Shown here one piece after another: positions 26,272-35,399 of a stretch of DNA of 64,000 bases. The stretch's first letter is position 1. Every line of letters begins with the position of its first letter. Source of the DNA: B30-G6 sp964633115 (GTDB taxonomy: Bacteria > Desulfobacterota > Desulfobacteria > Desulfobacterales > B30-G6). The notes under the pieces were generated by a model. The model did no database searches, was not told the DNA's origin, and saw only the letters and a program-made list of their open reading frames with translations. A program made the translations under genes and the position numbers. The stretch covers positions 3,138 to 67,137 of the forward strand of contig CAZWEO010000017.1 of assembly GCA_964633115.1 (NCBI GenBank), given 5' to 3'.

Positions 26272-27134
26272 CCGTTTGCCCCTCTTTCTCCCTTGGCCAT
26301 ATGCTTTTCAATTTTCTCCTGTACGGTCTGCAGGATAATGCACATCACCCAGTAGATCACCGCCACCAAGATCAGCATTTCTAAGGACTGAAAATAGCGC
26401 CTACCGATTTTTATAGCCCGGAAGCTAAGTTCCCAGACACCCATCAAGGAAACAAGTGAAGAGTCCTTGACCATGGCGATAAACTCATTGGAAACCGGCG
26501 GAATGATGACCCGCAGGGCCTGGGGAAAGATGACCCGGCGCATGGTCTGGGCGCGGGTCATACCAAGCGCTTTGGCCGCTTCGTTCTGGCCGATCTTTAT
26601 AGACTGAATTCCGGCTCGAACGGTTTCGGTCATATAGGCACCGTAGCAAACCGCGAGAGCCATGATACCAGCCGGTATGGCAGGTAGCGTCAAATATTTC
26701 TGAATTCCCACAAAGCCAAGTTCCTGAAGGGCCCCTCCGATCTGAGGAAGGGCCAGGTACCACATGTACACCTGTACCAGAAGGGGTGTACCCCGGATCA
26801 ACGACACATAAAGGGTGGCCATGGCGTTCAAGATAGGATTGCGGGATAGTCTGCCCAGGGCCCCAAGGACGGATAAAACACATGCCAGACTTATTGCCAG
26901 AACCGAGACCAGCAGCGTAAACCCGAGACCCGTAAGAATAAATCCAAGCCATTTGCCCATAAATTTAAAGTCGAGACCTAAAACCACGAGGGATAAAAAA
27001 AGCAGCAACACCATGATCGCTAGGGAAATTTTTAAATTGCGATTGAAGTTCTTGCGCCTGGCATCTATGCGCGCCATCACCTCGAGTGCTTCCGGGGGAA
27101 TGCCTCGCTCTGCAACACTGTTGAGTTGGTTCAT
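26268..27134 (-). CDS. Polar amino-acid ABC transporter permease
   Basis: A 288-residue HisM/GlnP-type permease. The ATG at 27134 has GGAG 6 bases upstream; the longer open frame to 27305 runs through the terminator hairpin and is unlikely. It has an N-terminal cytoplasmic tail, about six membrane helices and the EAA-type coupling loop GQNEAAKALGMTRAQTMRRV. RGTPLLVQVYMWY is the family signature in the third helix region. Only one permease is encoded, so the transporter is probably a homodimer in the membrane. Confidence 0.92.
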   Translation of the reverse strand: MNQLNSVAERGIPPEALEVMARIDARRKNFNRNLKISLAIMVLLLFLSLVVLGLDFKFMGKWLGFILTGLGFTLLVSVLAISLACVLSVLGALGRLSRNPILNAMATLYVSLIRGTPLLVQVYMWYLALPQIGGALQELGFVGIQKYLTLPAIPAGIMALAVCYGAYMTETVRAGIQSIKIGQNEAAKALGMTRAQTMRRVIFPQALRVIIPPVSNEFIAMVKDSSLVSLMGVWELSFRAIKIGRRYFQSLEMLILVAVIYWVMCIILQTVQEKIEKHMAKGERGANG

Positions 27135-27287
27135 TTCGTCTCCAAACTGCATCCCGTTTAAAATCACGTTTTGCATAATGCCGCACCGGCAAAGTCTATT
27201 TCCCGAATTGTGACGATATGCTTTGCTGGACAAACAACCAAAAGAAACACTCACGCCGGCCGGTCGAAATATTTTCCAAGTGAAAAC

Positions 27288-27326
27288 CCGGTTTCCCGCC
27301 AGCAAAAAAAGACGGAGGGAAACCGG
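27288..27326 (-). terminator. Hairpin between binding protein and permease genes
   Basis: A 10-bp perfect stem (CCGGTTTCCC with GGGAAACCGG), followed on the minus strand by GGGTTTTC. It lies just after the binding-protein stop codon. Such partial terminators commonly keep the binding protein in excess over the membrane subunits. Confidence 0.65.
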
Positions 27327-27339
27327 AGATATAAAAACA

Positions 27340-28188
27340 CTACAGTTTGGGAATGAGATCTGTACCGTAAAACTTCATGGAAAAATCCACCAGTGTTCCG
27401 TCTTTGTACATGGAAGCGAGAATCTCGTTCAGTTTTTTCAGCAAAGACTCACTTTGGGGCCGGCTCTTGTCAAGCGCAACGCTCAGGTGCTCATAAAAGA
27501 CAGGTTCACCCAACATTTTAATCGGGCAACCGCCGCCGCAACCTGATTTCACGGCTTCAAAAATGGTCGGTTTGGCAGTGAGTATTGCATCAAGCCGGAC
27601 ACCATCACCCAGGGATATATCCTCTATGGCGTTGGCATCTGTCGGATAGGTAGTGACTTTTTTAGCCTTCCAATTTAGAAACTTAATTTTGACACCCACA
27701 AGCTGAAGGTCTTTATTAAGATATCGGTCATAGGTGGTTTCTGTTCCGACACCGATGCGCTTGCCGGCCAGATCCTTGACGTGTTTGAAGGTGGTGTTGT
27801 TCTTGTGAACAGCAAATTGGGCGGGTGTGCTGTAGTAAGGCATGGTGAAATGAAGTGCCTGCGTGCGCTCCAATGTGGGCGTCATGGATCCGATAGAGAT
27901 ATCCCAGCGTTTACCCCATTTGCCGGCCGTTATAAGATCCCAATCCGGTGTTACGAATTCAACTTTGACACCCAACCGTTTGCCAACTTCCTTGGCCACG
28001 CTGATATCAAAACCTTCCAGTTCACCTTTGTCGTTTAAAAAACTCTGGGGGGCATAATTGGCATCTGTGGAAACCTTTATCACCCCGGCCGCCATGATTT
28101 CATCCAGAACTGAGGCGGCAAATGCGCTACCGGCACCAACGAAAACAAAACTGACAACCAACAATCCCACAAAAAATAGTTTTTTCAT
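27340..28188 (-). CDS. Polar amino-acid ABC transporter binding protein
   Basis: A 282-residue SBP_bac_3 protein with a signal peptide (MKKLFFVGLLVVSF, cleavage after GSAFA). It has the family motif GELEGFDISVAKEVGKRLG near residue 55, and a cysteine pair (GCGGGCP) that may form a disulfide. GGAG precedes the ATG. First gene of the three-gene importer; a partial terminator follows. The family binds glutamine, arginine, lysine, cystine and similar ligands, and the ligand here cannot be assigned. Confidence 0.92.
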   Translation of the reverse strand: MKKLFFVGLLVVSFVFVGAGSAFAASVLDEIMAAGVIKVSTDANYAPQSFLNDKGELEGFDISVAKEVGKRLGVKVEFVTPDWDLITAGKWGKRWDISIGSMTPTLERTQALHFTMPYYSTPAQFAVHKNNTTFKHVKDLAGKRIGVGTETTYDRYLNKDLQLVGVKIKFLNWKAKKVTTYPTDANAIEDISLGDGVRLDAILTAKPTIFEAVKSGCGGGCPIKMLGEPVFYEHLSVALDKSRPQSESLLKKLNEILASMYKDGTLVDFSMKFYGTDLIPKL

Positions 28189-28508
28189 CTAGCTTCTCCT
28201 TTTAAAAATTAATATTAATTGCCCCCCAAAACAAGAGGAGCACCGATAAGAGAGAGTCTGTTTGCATTAAATATGTTTTGTTTAGAAAATAGAGAAAAAT
28301 CGTAGTGTTACTTATTACGCCCTGCGGTCACAAGTCGTCGATTTTTCCCCGGTAGAGAGATGATCCAAAAGACAGGAACTCATTTTGCCAAGCCGAGTAT
28401 CTCAAAACGATACTTTTGCGTCAATAGCTTATTCGATGCAGTAAATTTTATTGGGCTCATGATCGCGGTTATGAAGATTACATTGTTGGCCATACATTTG
28501 TTTAAATT
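28189..28508. other. Intergenic stretch upstream of the amino-acid importer
   Basis: No gene seen. AAAAATCG near 28307-28314 and CGATTTTT near 28339-28346 could pair. Otherwise the sequence is unremarkable and AT-rich, and it should contain the importer promoter. Confidence 0.4.
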
Positions 28509-29006
28509 TCAATTTCGATGACATTCTTTGGTCATAGATAGCTGACTCCCAGCCTCTGGGTCTAGAAATGAATCCGTGAAGCCAAAATTGCCGTAGAGCC
28601 TGCGAGCTGCCGCGTTATTTTCCTGAACCTCAAGGGTTATTTTGCAGCAGCCTTTTTCTAGGGCAATCCGTTCAATTTCGTCCAGAAGACCTTTGCCGAT
28701 TCCCTGACCGCGAAATTCAGGACGCACCATGAAATCATGAATGTTGATCAAGGGCATGGCGTGAAAGGTGGAAAAACTGAAAAAACAGATGGCCATGCCC
28801 ACATAACTGTTGTCAACGCACGCCAGCATGACCAGGTTGTTGGGTGTTTTTTTCAGGCCAGGTACTAGCGCATCGAGTATATTATTATCTATCCCGCTAC
28901 GAAAACCGAGTAAATCCTTGGCATAAATGTTTAATAACTGCGGTATGGCCGACCTATGTATAGCATTGGAATAGTCAGCTCGAACAATTTCAAATGGTGA
29001 TGTCAT
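28509..29006 (-). CDS. GNAT-family N-acetyltransferase
   Basis: A 165-residue single GNAT domain. The acetyl-CoA pyrophosphate loop is visible as RPEFRGQGIGKGLLDEI, and the conserved ENNAAARRLYGNFGF segment follows. There is no signal peptide, so it is cytoplasmic. GGAG lies 9 bases before ATG 29006. The acceptor (small molecule or protein N-terminus/lysine) cannot be read from the sequence. It is transcribed in the same direction as the crotonase gene upstream, but with a 120-base gap. Confidence 0.88.
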   Translation of the reverse strand: MTSPFEIVRADYSNAIHRSAIPQLLNIYAKDLLGFRSGIDNNILDALVPGLKKTPNNLVMLACVDNSYVGMAICFFSFSTFHAMPLINIHDFMVRPEFRGQGIGKGLLDEIERIALEKGCCKITLEVQENNAAARRLYGNFGFTDSFLDPEAGSQLSMTKECHRN

Positions 29007-29129
29007 ATCATCTATCTCCGATTTTACCTGTTTTCACAGAAAATCACAGGGCCATATGTGATAATTGATTTAAATTATTAACATAAATCATTAACTAAAT
29101 TATATTCATTCTATATGACCATGATACGG

Positions 29130-29966
29130 CTATTTACCCTTAAAGGACGGTTCACGCTTCTCTAGACGTGCGTTCAACGCTTCCATGAAATCCGATGTTC
29201 CAAAAGCCTTATTCAATCCGTCGTTTTCCAGATCAAGTGCCTGAGAAACTGCCTCGATCATGGGTTTGTGTAAAATCTCCTTAGCAAAACGCACCGCCAG
29301 CCCAGCCCCTTTTGGCGGTATCAGCTTACGCGTCTCTGCCCTTGTAAAGCTAAGAAGTTCATCGTGGCGTAATACCCGGTTAATTAAGCCTAGGTCATAC
29401 AATGTCGCCGCGCTGAGCCGCTCACCAAAAAACATGATCTCTTTGGCTCGTTGAAAACCGAGCAAACGCGGCAACAAAAAGCTTGAAGCCAACTCCGGAA
29501 CCAGCCCGATGCGCGCAAACGGCAGTTTGACCCAGGCATACTCGGACATATAGATTAAATCCGCAACCGCCAGGGGAATGGTAAAGCCGCCCCCAATCGC
29601 CAATCCATTGATCGCTGCTACGATGGGTTTGTTGACCTGCCAGAGCTTCAGGCATAGGCGCTTTTGGGCCAGGTCCGTCAGATCTACTTCTTTTTTAGTC
29701 TCCTCGTCCAACGACTCCAGCTCGGCAAAATCAAGATAAGCCCCGCTGCTAAAAGCTTCCTGGGTTTGATCGGTATTCTCCGCTGGCACTGCGCCGGTTA
29801 ACATCATGGCATGGGCGGTTTCATCCTTTTCAAATACTTCGGCCGCCTGATATAGATCCAACAGCATTAATATGCCCAAGGCATTCTTAATCTCAGGCCG
29901 ATTCAAAGTTACTTTTACGATGCCGCTGTCTGGGTCTTTCTCATAGAGTATCTGTTTGTAAGCCAT
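29130..29966 (-). CDS. Crotonase-family enoyl-CoA hydratase/isomerase
   Basis: A 278-residue crotonase. The oxyanion-hole segment NGLAIGGGFTIPLAVAD is present. The region where hydratases have their second glutamate reads FARIGLVPELASSFLLPRLLG. That form, with PE followed by SS, is closer to delta3,delta2-enoyl-CoA isomerases than to true enoyl-CoA hydratases. An insert around residues 60-90 (EETKKEVDL) is unusual but seen in related proteins. It acts on CoA thioesters in the cytoplasm. GGAGG precedes the ATG; it lies 140 bases after the dihydrolipoamide dehydrogenase gene on the same strand. Confidence 0.88.
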   Translation of the reverse strand: MAYKQILYEKDPDSGIVKVTLNRPEIKNALGILMLLDLYQAAEVFEKDETAHAMMLTGAVPAENTDQTQEAFSSGAYLDFAELESLDEETKKEVDLTDLAQKRLCLKLWQVNKPIVAAINGLAIGGGFTIPLAVADLIYMSEYAWVKLPFARIGLVPELASSFLLPRLLGFQRAKEIMFFGERLSAATLYDLGLINRVLRHDELLSFTRAETRKLIPPKGAGLAVRFAKEILHKPMIEAVSQALDLENDGLNKAFGTSDFMEALNARLEKREPSFKGK

Positions 29967-30106
29967 GAATCCTCCATTACTAGTTACCCGGTTATTGAGG
30001 CTAAGAGCTCTGATCTGGCCCGATGCCCAGGTTATCCATGCTGGAATAAAATCGCACTACCAGTTGCCGTCCGCAGAGGCGGGCTTGATCAGCAGGGCAA
30101 AGGGTT

Positions 30107-31540
30107 TCATGCCCCCTGCGACATGCTGGCTATACGGGCAGTTTCCCAGAGACCTTCAGCCAGGGTTGGATGTGCGTGAATCGTCTGGGCCAAGTCCTGG
30201 GCACTAAGGCCGGTTTGAATGGCCAAAACCGCTTCAGCAATCAACTCGGTGGCATGCTCGCCAATGATATGCACACCCAGGACCCGTCCGGACTTGCTTT
30301 CGGTTATCATTTTAATCTGGCCCGATAATTCACCTTTGGCTTGGGACATCCCCAGTTCACGAAAAAGAAAGGTGTCCGACCGATGGTCGATTCCGGCGGC
30401 CTCGGCCTCATGTTGAGTCAAACCGACATCCGCTACCTCCGGGAAGGAATAAATACCCGAGGGAACTGCACGATAGTCCATGGTCTTGTCTGCGCCCAAA
30501 CAATTTTCAACTGCCACTAGTCCTTCCATGGATGCCACATGCGCCAGCATGATTTTGGTCGGTCCTAAAATATCCCCGATGGCGTAGACATCCTTAATGT
30601 TGGTCTCCATTTTTTGATTGGACACCAACCATCCTTTATTATCCATTTCCACACCGATGCTTGCCAACCCAATGTCGTTTGAGTTGGGAGCACGTCCAAC
30701 CGTCAAAAATAGTGCGTCTGCCTCAAGCTCAGGCTTTTTGCTTGGTGGCTTCTCAGTCGGTGACCCAAACGGTGAGGGTCCCATTTTTGCCTGGATCCCT
30801 CCGTTCTCGACCGTTTTGATCGCTTCGATGGTTGTATTTAGGAGAACGCTGATCTTACTTTTTTTCATTTCTCGCATGAGGGTTTTGCTCATATCTGCAT
30901 CAATATTGGGTAGCGGGATCAAACGATCCATGGCTTCCACCACCGTCACCTGCGAACCCAGAAGTTTGAAGATAAAGGCAAACTCAACCCCAATGACACC
31001 ACCTCCGAGAATGATGATACGTTTTGGCCTATTTTCAAGATTGAGAATATCGTTTGAGGACAGAACGGTGACACCATTAAATTCAAGATTCGGTAGGTCT
31101 TGGGGACGTGAGCCCGTGGCCAGGATAAGTTTGTCTCCCGATATTTCATGCATATGTCCGCTATCATCCGTCACCTGAACAAGATGCGGATCCACAATTT
31201 TCCCGGTTCCATTAATAAGCTGGATTTTTCCGGCTTTGAAAGCCTTAGCGATACCACTCACCAAGGTTGTCACGACCTGGTCCTTGCGTTTCATAATGGC
31301 TTTAAAATCGGGACGAACACTACCAACCAATTCAATACCATAATGAGGCAGTCGCTGGGCTTTTCGAATAGCTTCGGCCGAACTTTTTAAGGTTTTAGTG
31401 GGAATGCAGCCCCAGTTTAAACAGGTTCCACCTAAATTATCGTTTTCGATGACAGTTACCTGGGCTCCCAATTGGACGGCATGCAGGGCAGCCACATATC
31501 CACCTGGACCGGCACCCAGGATTGTTATTCTTTTGGACAT
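30107..31540 (-). CDS. lpdA: Dihydrolipoamide dehydrogenase
   Basis: A 477-residue FAD/NAD flavoprotein. The FAD-binding GAGPGGYVAALHA, the redox-active disulfide GGTCLNWGC (Cys40, Cys45), the NAD fold ILGGGVIGVEFA and the C-terminal HAHPTLAE catalytic His-Glu pair are all present. It oxidises dihydrolipoyl groups of 2-oxoacid dehydrogenases or the glycine cleavage system. No lipoyl-bearing E2 or H protein is next to it, so its complex is encoded elsewhere. An insert of about ten residues (SPFGSPTEKPPSKKPE) between domains is slightly unusual. AAGGAG precedes the start. Confidence 0.95.
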   Translation of the reverse strand: MSKRITILGAGPGGYVAALHAVQLGAQVTVIENDNLGGTCLNWGCIPTKTLKSSAEAIRKAQRLPHYGIELVGSVRPDFKAIMKRKDQVVTTLVSGIAKAFKAGKIQLINGTGKIVDPHLVQVTDDSGHMHEISGDKLILATGSRPQDLPNLEFNGVTVLSSNDILNLENRPKRIIILGGGVIGVEFAFIFKLLGSQVTVVEAMDRLIPLPNIDADMSKTLMREMKKSKISVLLNTTIEAIKTVENGGIQAKMGPSPFGSPTEKPPSKKPELEADALFLTVGRAPNSNDIGLASIGVEMDNKGWLVSNQKMETNIKDVYAIGDILGPTKIMLAHVASMEGLVAVENCLGADKTMDYRAVPSGIYSFPEVADVGLTQHEAEAAGIDHRSDTFLFRELGMSQAKGELSGQIKMITESKSGRVLGVHIIGEHATELIAEAVLAIQTGLSAQDLAQTIHAHPTLAEGLWETARIASMSQGA

Positions 31541-31638
31541 TTCTTACTCCTTAAGTTTTTTTTGATCGTTATCATAAAAAATATCTACCCGCACCTTAAA
31601 AAAAAAGCAATAATGTTCGCGTCAAATCCGCTACCATA

Positions 31639-31666
31639 TTGACAAATCGGGATTTACTTTTATATC
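31639..31666 (+). promoter_or_regulatory. Sigma-70-type promoter candidate
   Basis: TTGACA at 31639-31644 and TATATC at 31661-31666 with a 16-base spacer, 62 bases upstream of the binding-protein start at 31728. Confidence 0.5.
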
Positions 31667-31727
31667 ATACAATTTTGTTGGAGTGCATTGCCGAATGGGC
31701 TCAACTACACAAACCGAAGGAGGAGAT

Positions 31728-32519
31728 ATGAAAAAGGTATGGATTGTTTTAATTGCACTTGCCCTGATAATGGCTGCCGGAACTGTTCAGGCCAAGGATT
31801 GGAAAGTTATACGCATTGGCGTTGAAGGCGCCTACCCTCCCTTTAGCTGGGTTACGCCTGATGGTGAACTCAAGGGATTTGATATCGACATCGCCCGGGC
31901 CCTTGTGGATGCCATGGGCGCCGAAATCAAGATGGTTCCCCAGGACTGGGACGGCATCATTCCGGCCCTGTTGGCCCGCAAGTACGATGCCATTATCGCC
32001 TCCATGTCCATCACCGAGGAGCGCAAGAAAAAAGTGGCCTTTACCGACAAGTATTACAACACCCCTGGTAAATTTATCTGCAAAAAAGGCTCTATGAAGG
32101 ATTTTACGCGAGCAGAGGTAGCAAAAGCCACCGCCGGCAAAAAAATCGGCGTCCAGCGTGCCACCATCCACGATCGGTTCGTAACCGAACAAGGTGCTAA
32201 AAACGCATCTATCAAACGCTACGGCACCCAGGATGATGCCTATCTGGACCTTGTGGCCGGTCGGGTGCATATGTTGCTTGCCGACAGTGTCGCCATGCTG
32301 GACGGTTTTCTGAATAAGCCTGAAGGAAAGGATTATCAGTTCATCGGCCCTGATTTGAATGAAAAAAAATATTTCGGAGAGGGCGCCGGGATCGCCTGCC
32401 GCAAACAGGATAAGGATCTGGTGGATAAGTTAAATAAAGCCATTAAGCAGATTCGTGCCAACGGCACCTACAAAAGTATCCAGGATAAATACTTTGACTT
32501 CGACGTCTACGGTGAATAA
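31728..32519 (+). CDS. Amino-acid-type periplasmic binding protein (SBP_bac_3)
   Basis: A 263-residue protein starting at ATG 31728 (GGAGGAG just upstream), with a signal peptide ending TVQA. The family signature GELKGFDIDIARALVDAMG and the hinge/ligand segment IASMSITEERKKKVAFTDKYY are clear, so it most resembles lysine/arginine/ornithine- or polar-amino-acid-binding proteins. No permease follows. A strong terminator ends the transcript, then an M14-type deacylase gene begins. It may share the permease and ATPase of the importer at 25510-28188. Confidence 0.92.
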   Translation: MKKVWIVLIALALIMAAGTVQAKDWKVIRIGVEGAYPPFSWVTPDGELKGFDIDIARALVDAMGAEIKMVPQDWDGIIPALLARKYDAIIASMSITEERKKKVAFTDKYYNTPGKFICKKGSMKDFTRAEVAKATAGKKIGVQRATIHDRFVTEQGAKNASIKRYGTQDDAYLDLVAGRVHMLLADSVAMLDGFLNKPEGKDYQFIGPDLNEKKYFGEGAGIACRKQDKDLVDKLNKAIKQIRANGTYKSIQDKYFDFDVYGE

Positions 32520-32563
32520 TATTTTTACGCGATGTTACAAATCGTAACTTCGTCGCTATAAAT

Positions 32564-32600
32564 AATAAAATGGGAGAGCTGTGCTCTCCCATTTTATTTT
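32564..32600 (+). terminator. Rho-independent terminator
   Basis: GGGAGAGC with GCTCTCCC around a 3-base loop, extended by A-T pairs and followed by ATTTTATTTT. It separates the binding-protein gene from the deacylase gene and ends only 16 bases before the latter's start. Confidence 0.85.
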
Positions 32601-32615
32601 AAAAGGAATTTAACT

Positions 32616-33758
32616 GTGTCTACCAAAAGTGTTGAGAAAAGAGCTCTACCGGTAAACAGTATGGGAACCGAACGTTCCCTATCCATCATCCGCTATGGCG
32701 ATGGATCCAAGCCTCATAAGGCCTATATCCAGGCCGGCTTGCATGCAGACGAGGCACCTGGCTATCTGGTTATGCATCATTTGATAAAATTGCTGGAAGC
32801 GGCCGATCAGTCCGGCGCCATTCAAGCAAATATCGTATTGGTTCCTGTGGCCAACCCGGTAGGTGCCGACCAGTGGCACGAAGAAGTTCTGAGAGGTCGC
32901 TTCGATTATTTCAACAACACCAATTTCAACCGCAAGCACCTGGATATCACATCGTTGGTGGCCGCGCGCATTAAAGACCAAATGACCGACTCAGCCGAGG
33001 AGAATAAAATACTCATCCGCCAAGCAATGGCAGAAGTGTTGCCAACGGTATCCACCGAAGACGAATCGGCCCAGCTTAAACATGCGCTTTTATCGCTATC
33101 TTTTGATGCCGACATCGTCTTGGATTTGCACTGCGACTACCAGGCCATCACCCATGTTTATATGGGCACCCCCCTCTGGCCGGATGCCAAGGACTTATCT
33201 GCCCAAATCGGTGCCCAGGCTACGTTGCTGGCCAAGGCTAGCGGTGACAATCCCTTTGATGAAGCTTGCAGCCGGATCTGGTGGGAACTGGCTGAAAAAT
33301 TTCCGCACAAACCCATTCCATGCGCCTGCTTGGCAGCCACGATCGAACTGCGTGGTATTTCCGATGTCTCCCATGAGCTCGCCGCCAAGGACGCCCAGAA
33401 TATTTATCACTTCCTGCAGCGGCGCGACTTGATCGCCGGTGAAGCGCCAGTCTTACCCGACTTGCTGTATGATGCCACACCCCTACGCGGCGTCGAACAT
33501 ATCAAAGCCACCACACCGGGTGTGGTCGTCTTTCTGAAATCACCGGGAGAACAGGTAAAACCTGGTGATGTCATTGCCGAGGTGTTCAATCCCTTGGCTA
33601 ATGCTGGCGACGATGAGATCACGCCAATCCGTTGTAGCATTGACGGCGTTATGATTTCCATCAATGTCGATCGTTTTGCACGGCCCGGACGCATCTTGGC
33701 GAAGGTAGCGGGAAAGGAACCCCTGACAGGGAAAGGCGAGACGTTGCTGACAGCTTAA
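32616..33758 (+). CDS. Succinylglutamate desuccinylase/aspartoacylase-family zinc deacylase
   Basis: A 380-residue M14-like metallohydrolase. The zinc site shows as GLHADE (His43, Glu46) with the third ligand in LDLHCD (His172). The start is GTG 32616 with AAAGGAA upstream; no nearer ATG fits. The C-terminal 100 residues form a barrel-sandwich-like domain (TPGVVVFLKSPGEQVKPGDV), typical of the AstE/aspartoacylase and DoeB-like branch. Members remove an acyl group from N-acyl amino acids. Neighbouring amino-acid-binding proteins suggest an imported acylated amino acid, but that is inference. Confidence 0.85.
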   Translation: MSTKSVEKRALPVNSMGTERSLSIIRYGDGSKPHKAYIQAGLHADEAPGYLVMHHLIKLLEAADQSGAIQANIVLVPVANPVGADQWHEEVLRGRFDYFNNTNFNRKHLDITSLVAARIKDQMTDSAEENKILIRQAMAEVLPTVSTEDESAQLKHALLSLSFDADIVLDLHCDYQAITHVYMGTPLWPDAKDLSAQIGAQATLLAKASGDNPFDEACSRIWWELAEKFPHKPIPCACLAATIELRGISDVSHELAAKDAQNIYHFLQRRDLIAGEAPVLPDLLYDATPLRGVEHIKATTPGVVVFLKSPGEQVKPGDVIAEVFNPLANAGDDEITPIRCSIDGVMISINVDRFARPGRILAKVAGKEPLTGKGETLLTA

Positions 33759-33825
33759 TGAGGGTTGGAGGGTCGTAGGTTTGAAGGGCTGGAGCCAGGG
33801 TTTGTAAATTTTTTGTTCTGTTTTA

Positions 33826-33862
33826 ACATTCAACATCGAACTTTCAACATTGAACTTCGAAT
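33826..33862. repeat. ACATTCAACATCGAAC-type low-complexity repeat
   Basis: Degenerate repeats of (C/T)TTCAACATCGAACTTTCAA just upstream of the cation-efflux gene. The same family occurs near 9931-9955 and 56468-56585. Confidence 0.6.
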
Positions 33863-33886
33863 ATGCTGATTTCATAAAGGAATAAT

Positions 33887-34828
33887 ATGGCTGGCTCATC
33901 GAATAGAGCAATTTATGGAGCTATCATTGCAAATACCGCTATAGCCATTAGTAAGTTTTTCGCTGCCTTTTTTACCGGTTCTTCAGCCATGTTTTCCGAG
34001 GGCATACACTCTTTGGTAGATACCGGCAATGGGTTTCTCTTGTTGATTGGCGTTCGGAAAAGCAAGAAACCAGCCGATATTAAACACCCGTTTGGTTATG
34101 GCAAAGAGATTTTTTTCTGGAGTTTTATCGTTGCACTTTTAATATTTGCTTTGGGAGGTGGAATTGCTATTTATGAGGGTATCAAACACATTAAGCACCC
34201 ACAATCCTTGTCAAATGTTGGGTGGAACTATTTGATTCTCATACTTGCCATGATTTTTGAGGGAGCGGCTTTGAGGATCGCTTTACAGGAGTTCAATACT
34301 ACCCGTTATGCAAAATCATTTTTCAAAGCACTTAAAGATAGTAAAGATAGTGCCACCGTTGCTGTCGTAATTGAAGATACTGCCGCTTTACTTGGATTGC
34401 TTATCGCTTTTCTTTCAGTGCTGCTTGGGCAATTAACTGGTTGGGTCTATTTTGACGGCTTGGGCTCCATTCTGATTGGTGTTTTGTTGGTATCTGTATC
34501 GTTGTTCTTTGCTGTTGAATGTAAAGCCTTACTGATCGGCGAAGGACTTTTAACAGAAGATATAGAGAAAATCACAACTATTCTCGCGAATGAAAAGCGT
34601 GTTATTGCATTTCAGAGGCCTTTGAGCCTTTATTTTGGACCAAGTCAGGTTTTAGTCAATCTAGATGTAAATTTTGCAGATAATCTCACATCGGATGATA
34701 TTGAAGAAACAATCGATAGAATTGAGGTTAAGATAAAAGCCGCTCTTCCTCTGGTAAACCGTATATATGTCGAAGCTGGTACTCTGCGACAAAGAAGCAG
34801 AATAAGAGCCGAGAATATTTCCCGATAA
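33887..34828 (+). CDS. Cation diffusion facilitator (CDF) transporter
   Basis: A 313-residue membrane protein with about six helices. Metal-site motifs of the family are in helix 2 (SEGIHSLVDTGN) and helix 5 (VIEDTAALLGLLI); HPFGYGKEIFFWSF is the conserved loop before helix 3. The cytoplasmic C-terminal domain (about residues 205-300) has the expected ferredoxin-like pattern. It exports a divalent cation such as zinc, iron or manganese in exchange for protons. AAAGGAAT precedes ATG 33887. Codon use is more AT-rich than its neighbours. It converges with the ACT gene 21 bases away. Confidence 0.9.
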   Translation: MAGSSNRAIYGAIIANTAIAISKFFAAFFTGSSAMFSEGIHSLVDTGNGFLLLIGVRKSKKPADIKHPFGYGKEIFFWSFIVALLIFALGGGIAIYEGIKHIKHPQSLSNVGWNYLILILAMIFEGAALRIALQEFNTTRYAKSFFKALKDSKDSATVAVVIEDTAALLGLLIAFLSVLLGQLTGWVYFDGLGSILIGVLLVSVSLFFAVECKALLIGEGLLTEDIEKITTILANEKRVIAFQRPLSLYFGPSQVLVNLDVNFADNLTSDDIEETIDRIEVKIKAALPLVNRIYVEAGTLRQRSRIRAENISR

Positions 34829-34849
34829 TCTCACATAATATTTTCGCGA

Positions 34850-35329
34850 CTAGGTGAATATTTTACGGGCTAAGTCTATATCTTCGGGGCAAAACACAAA
34901 CAAGCATTTGGAGTCCGGTGACGACACAGATCCGTACACATAATTAATATTGACGCCTTCTTCGCCGAATTTGGTCGAGATTCGGGCCAATTCACCCGGG
35001 GTATTCTCCAGCTCCAGGGCCACCACCGGCATAATGTCAAATAGATATTCATTCTCGGTCAGCAAATTCATGGCCTTATCGGTATCGTCTACCAGCAGCC
35101 GGATCAAGGCAAATTGCGCCGAATCCTTGCGCATGGAATTATAACTGGCGGCCGATGCAATCCGTTTAAGGCTTTTTCCCCTGGCTCTGAAAAGAGCTTG
35201 TACGTAACCGGATGCATCCTGAATCGTTAAGGCATCGATGTTGATCTTGTTTTCCCCAAAGGCGGTTGCCAGCTTGCCCAGTTCACCGGGTTCATTTTTC
35301 ATGAATAAAGATATTTCCGTTCGGATCAT
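34850..35329 (-). CDS. Tandem ACT-domain protein
   Basis: A 159-residue protein made of two ACT domains (about 1-70 and 72-145). The first starts ISLFMKNEPGELGKLATAF and the second LENTPGELARISTKF, both with the ligand-binding glycine turn. Stand-alone tandem ACT proteins bind amino acids, and in Desulfobacterota they are often encoded next to acyl- or aryl-CoA ligases and Liv transporters, as here. AAGGAGT precedes the ATG. It probably acts as a regulatory sensor of an amino acid; the ligand is unknown. Confidence 0.85.
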   Translation of the reverse strand: MIRTEISLFMKNEPGELGKLATAFGENKINIDALTIQDASGYVQALFRARGKSLKRIASAASYNSMRKDSAQFALIRLLVDDTDKAMNLLTENEYLFDIMPVVALELENTPGELARISTKFGEEGVNINYVYGSVSSPDSKCLFVFCPEDIDLARKIFT

Positions 35330-35344
35330 GGCCGACTCCTTTTC

Positions 35345-35399
35345 GTAAGCCGTAAGCCCTAAGGCTACTCTTAGCTACTGACAGCTGAATGTTAGCCGC
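35345..35399. repeat. AAGCCGTAAGCCCTAAGGC-type low-complexity repeat
   Basis: Degenerate GTAAGC/GCTGAATG units between the ACT and acyl-CoA ligase genes, the same style as 11690-11740 and 16045-16137. Confidence 0.5.
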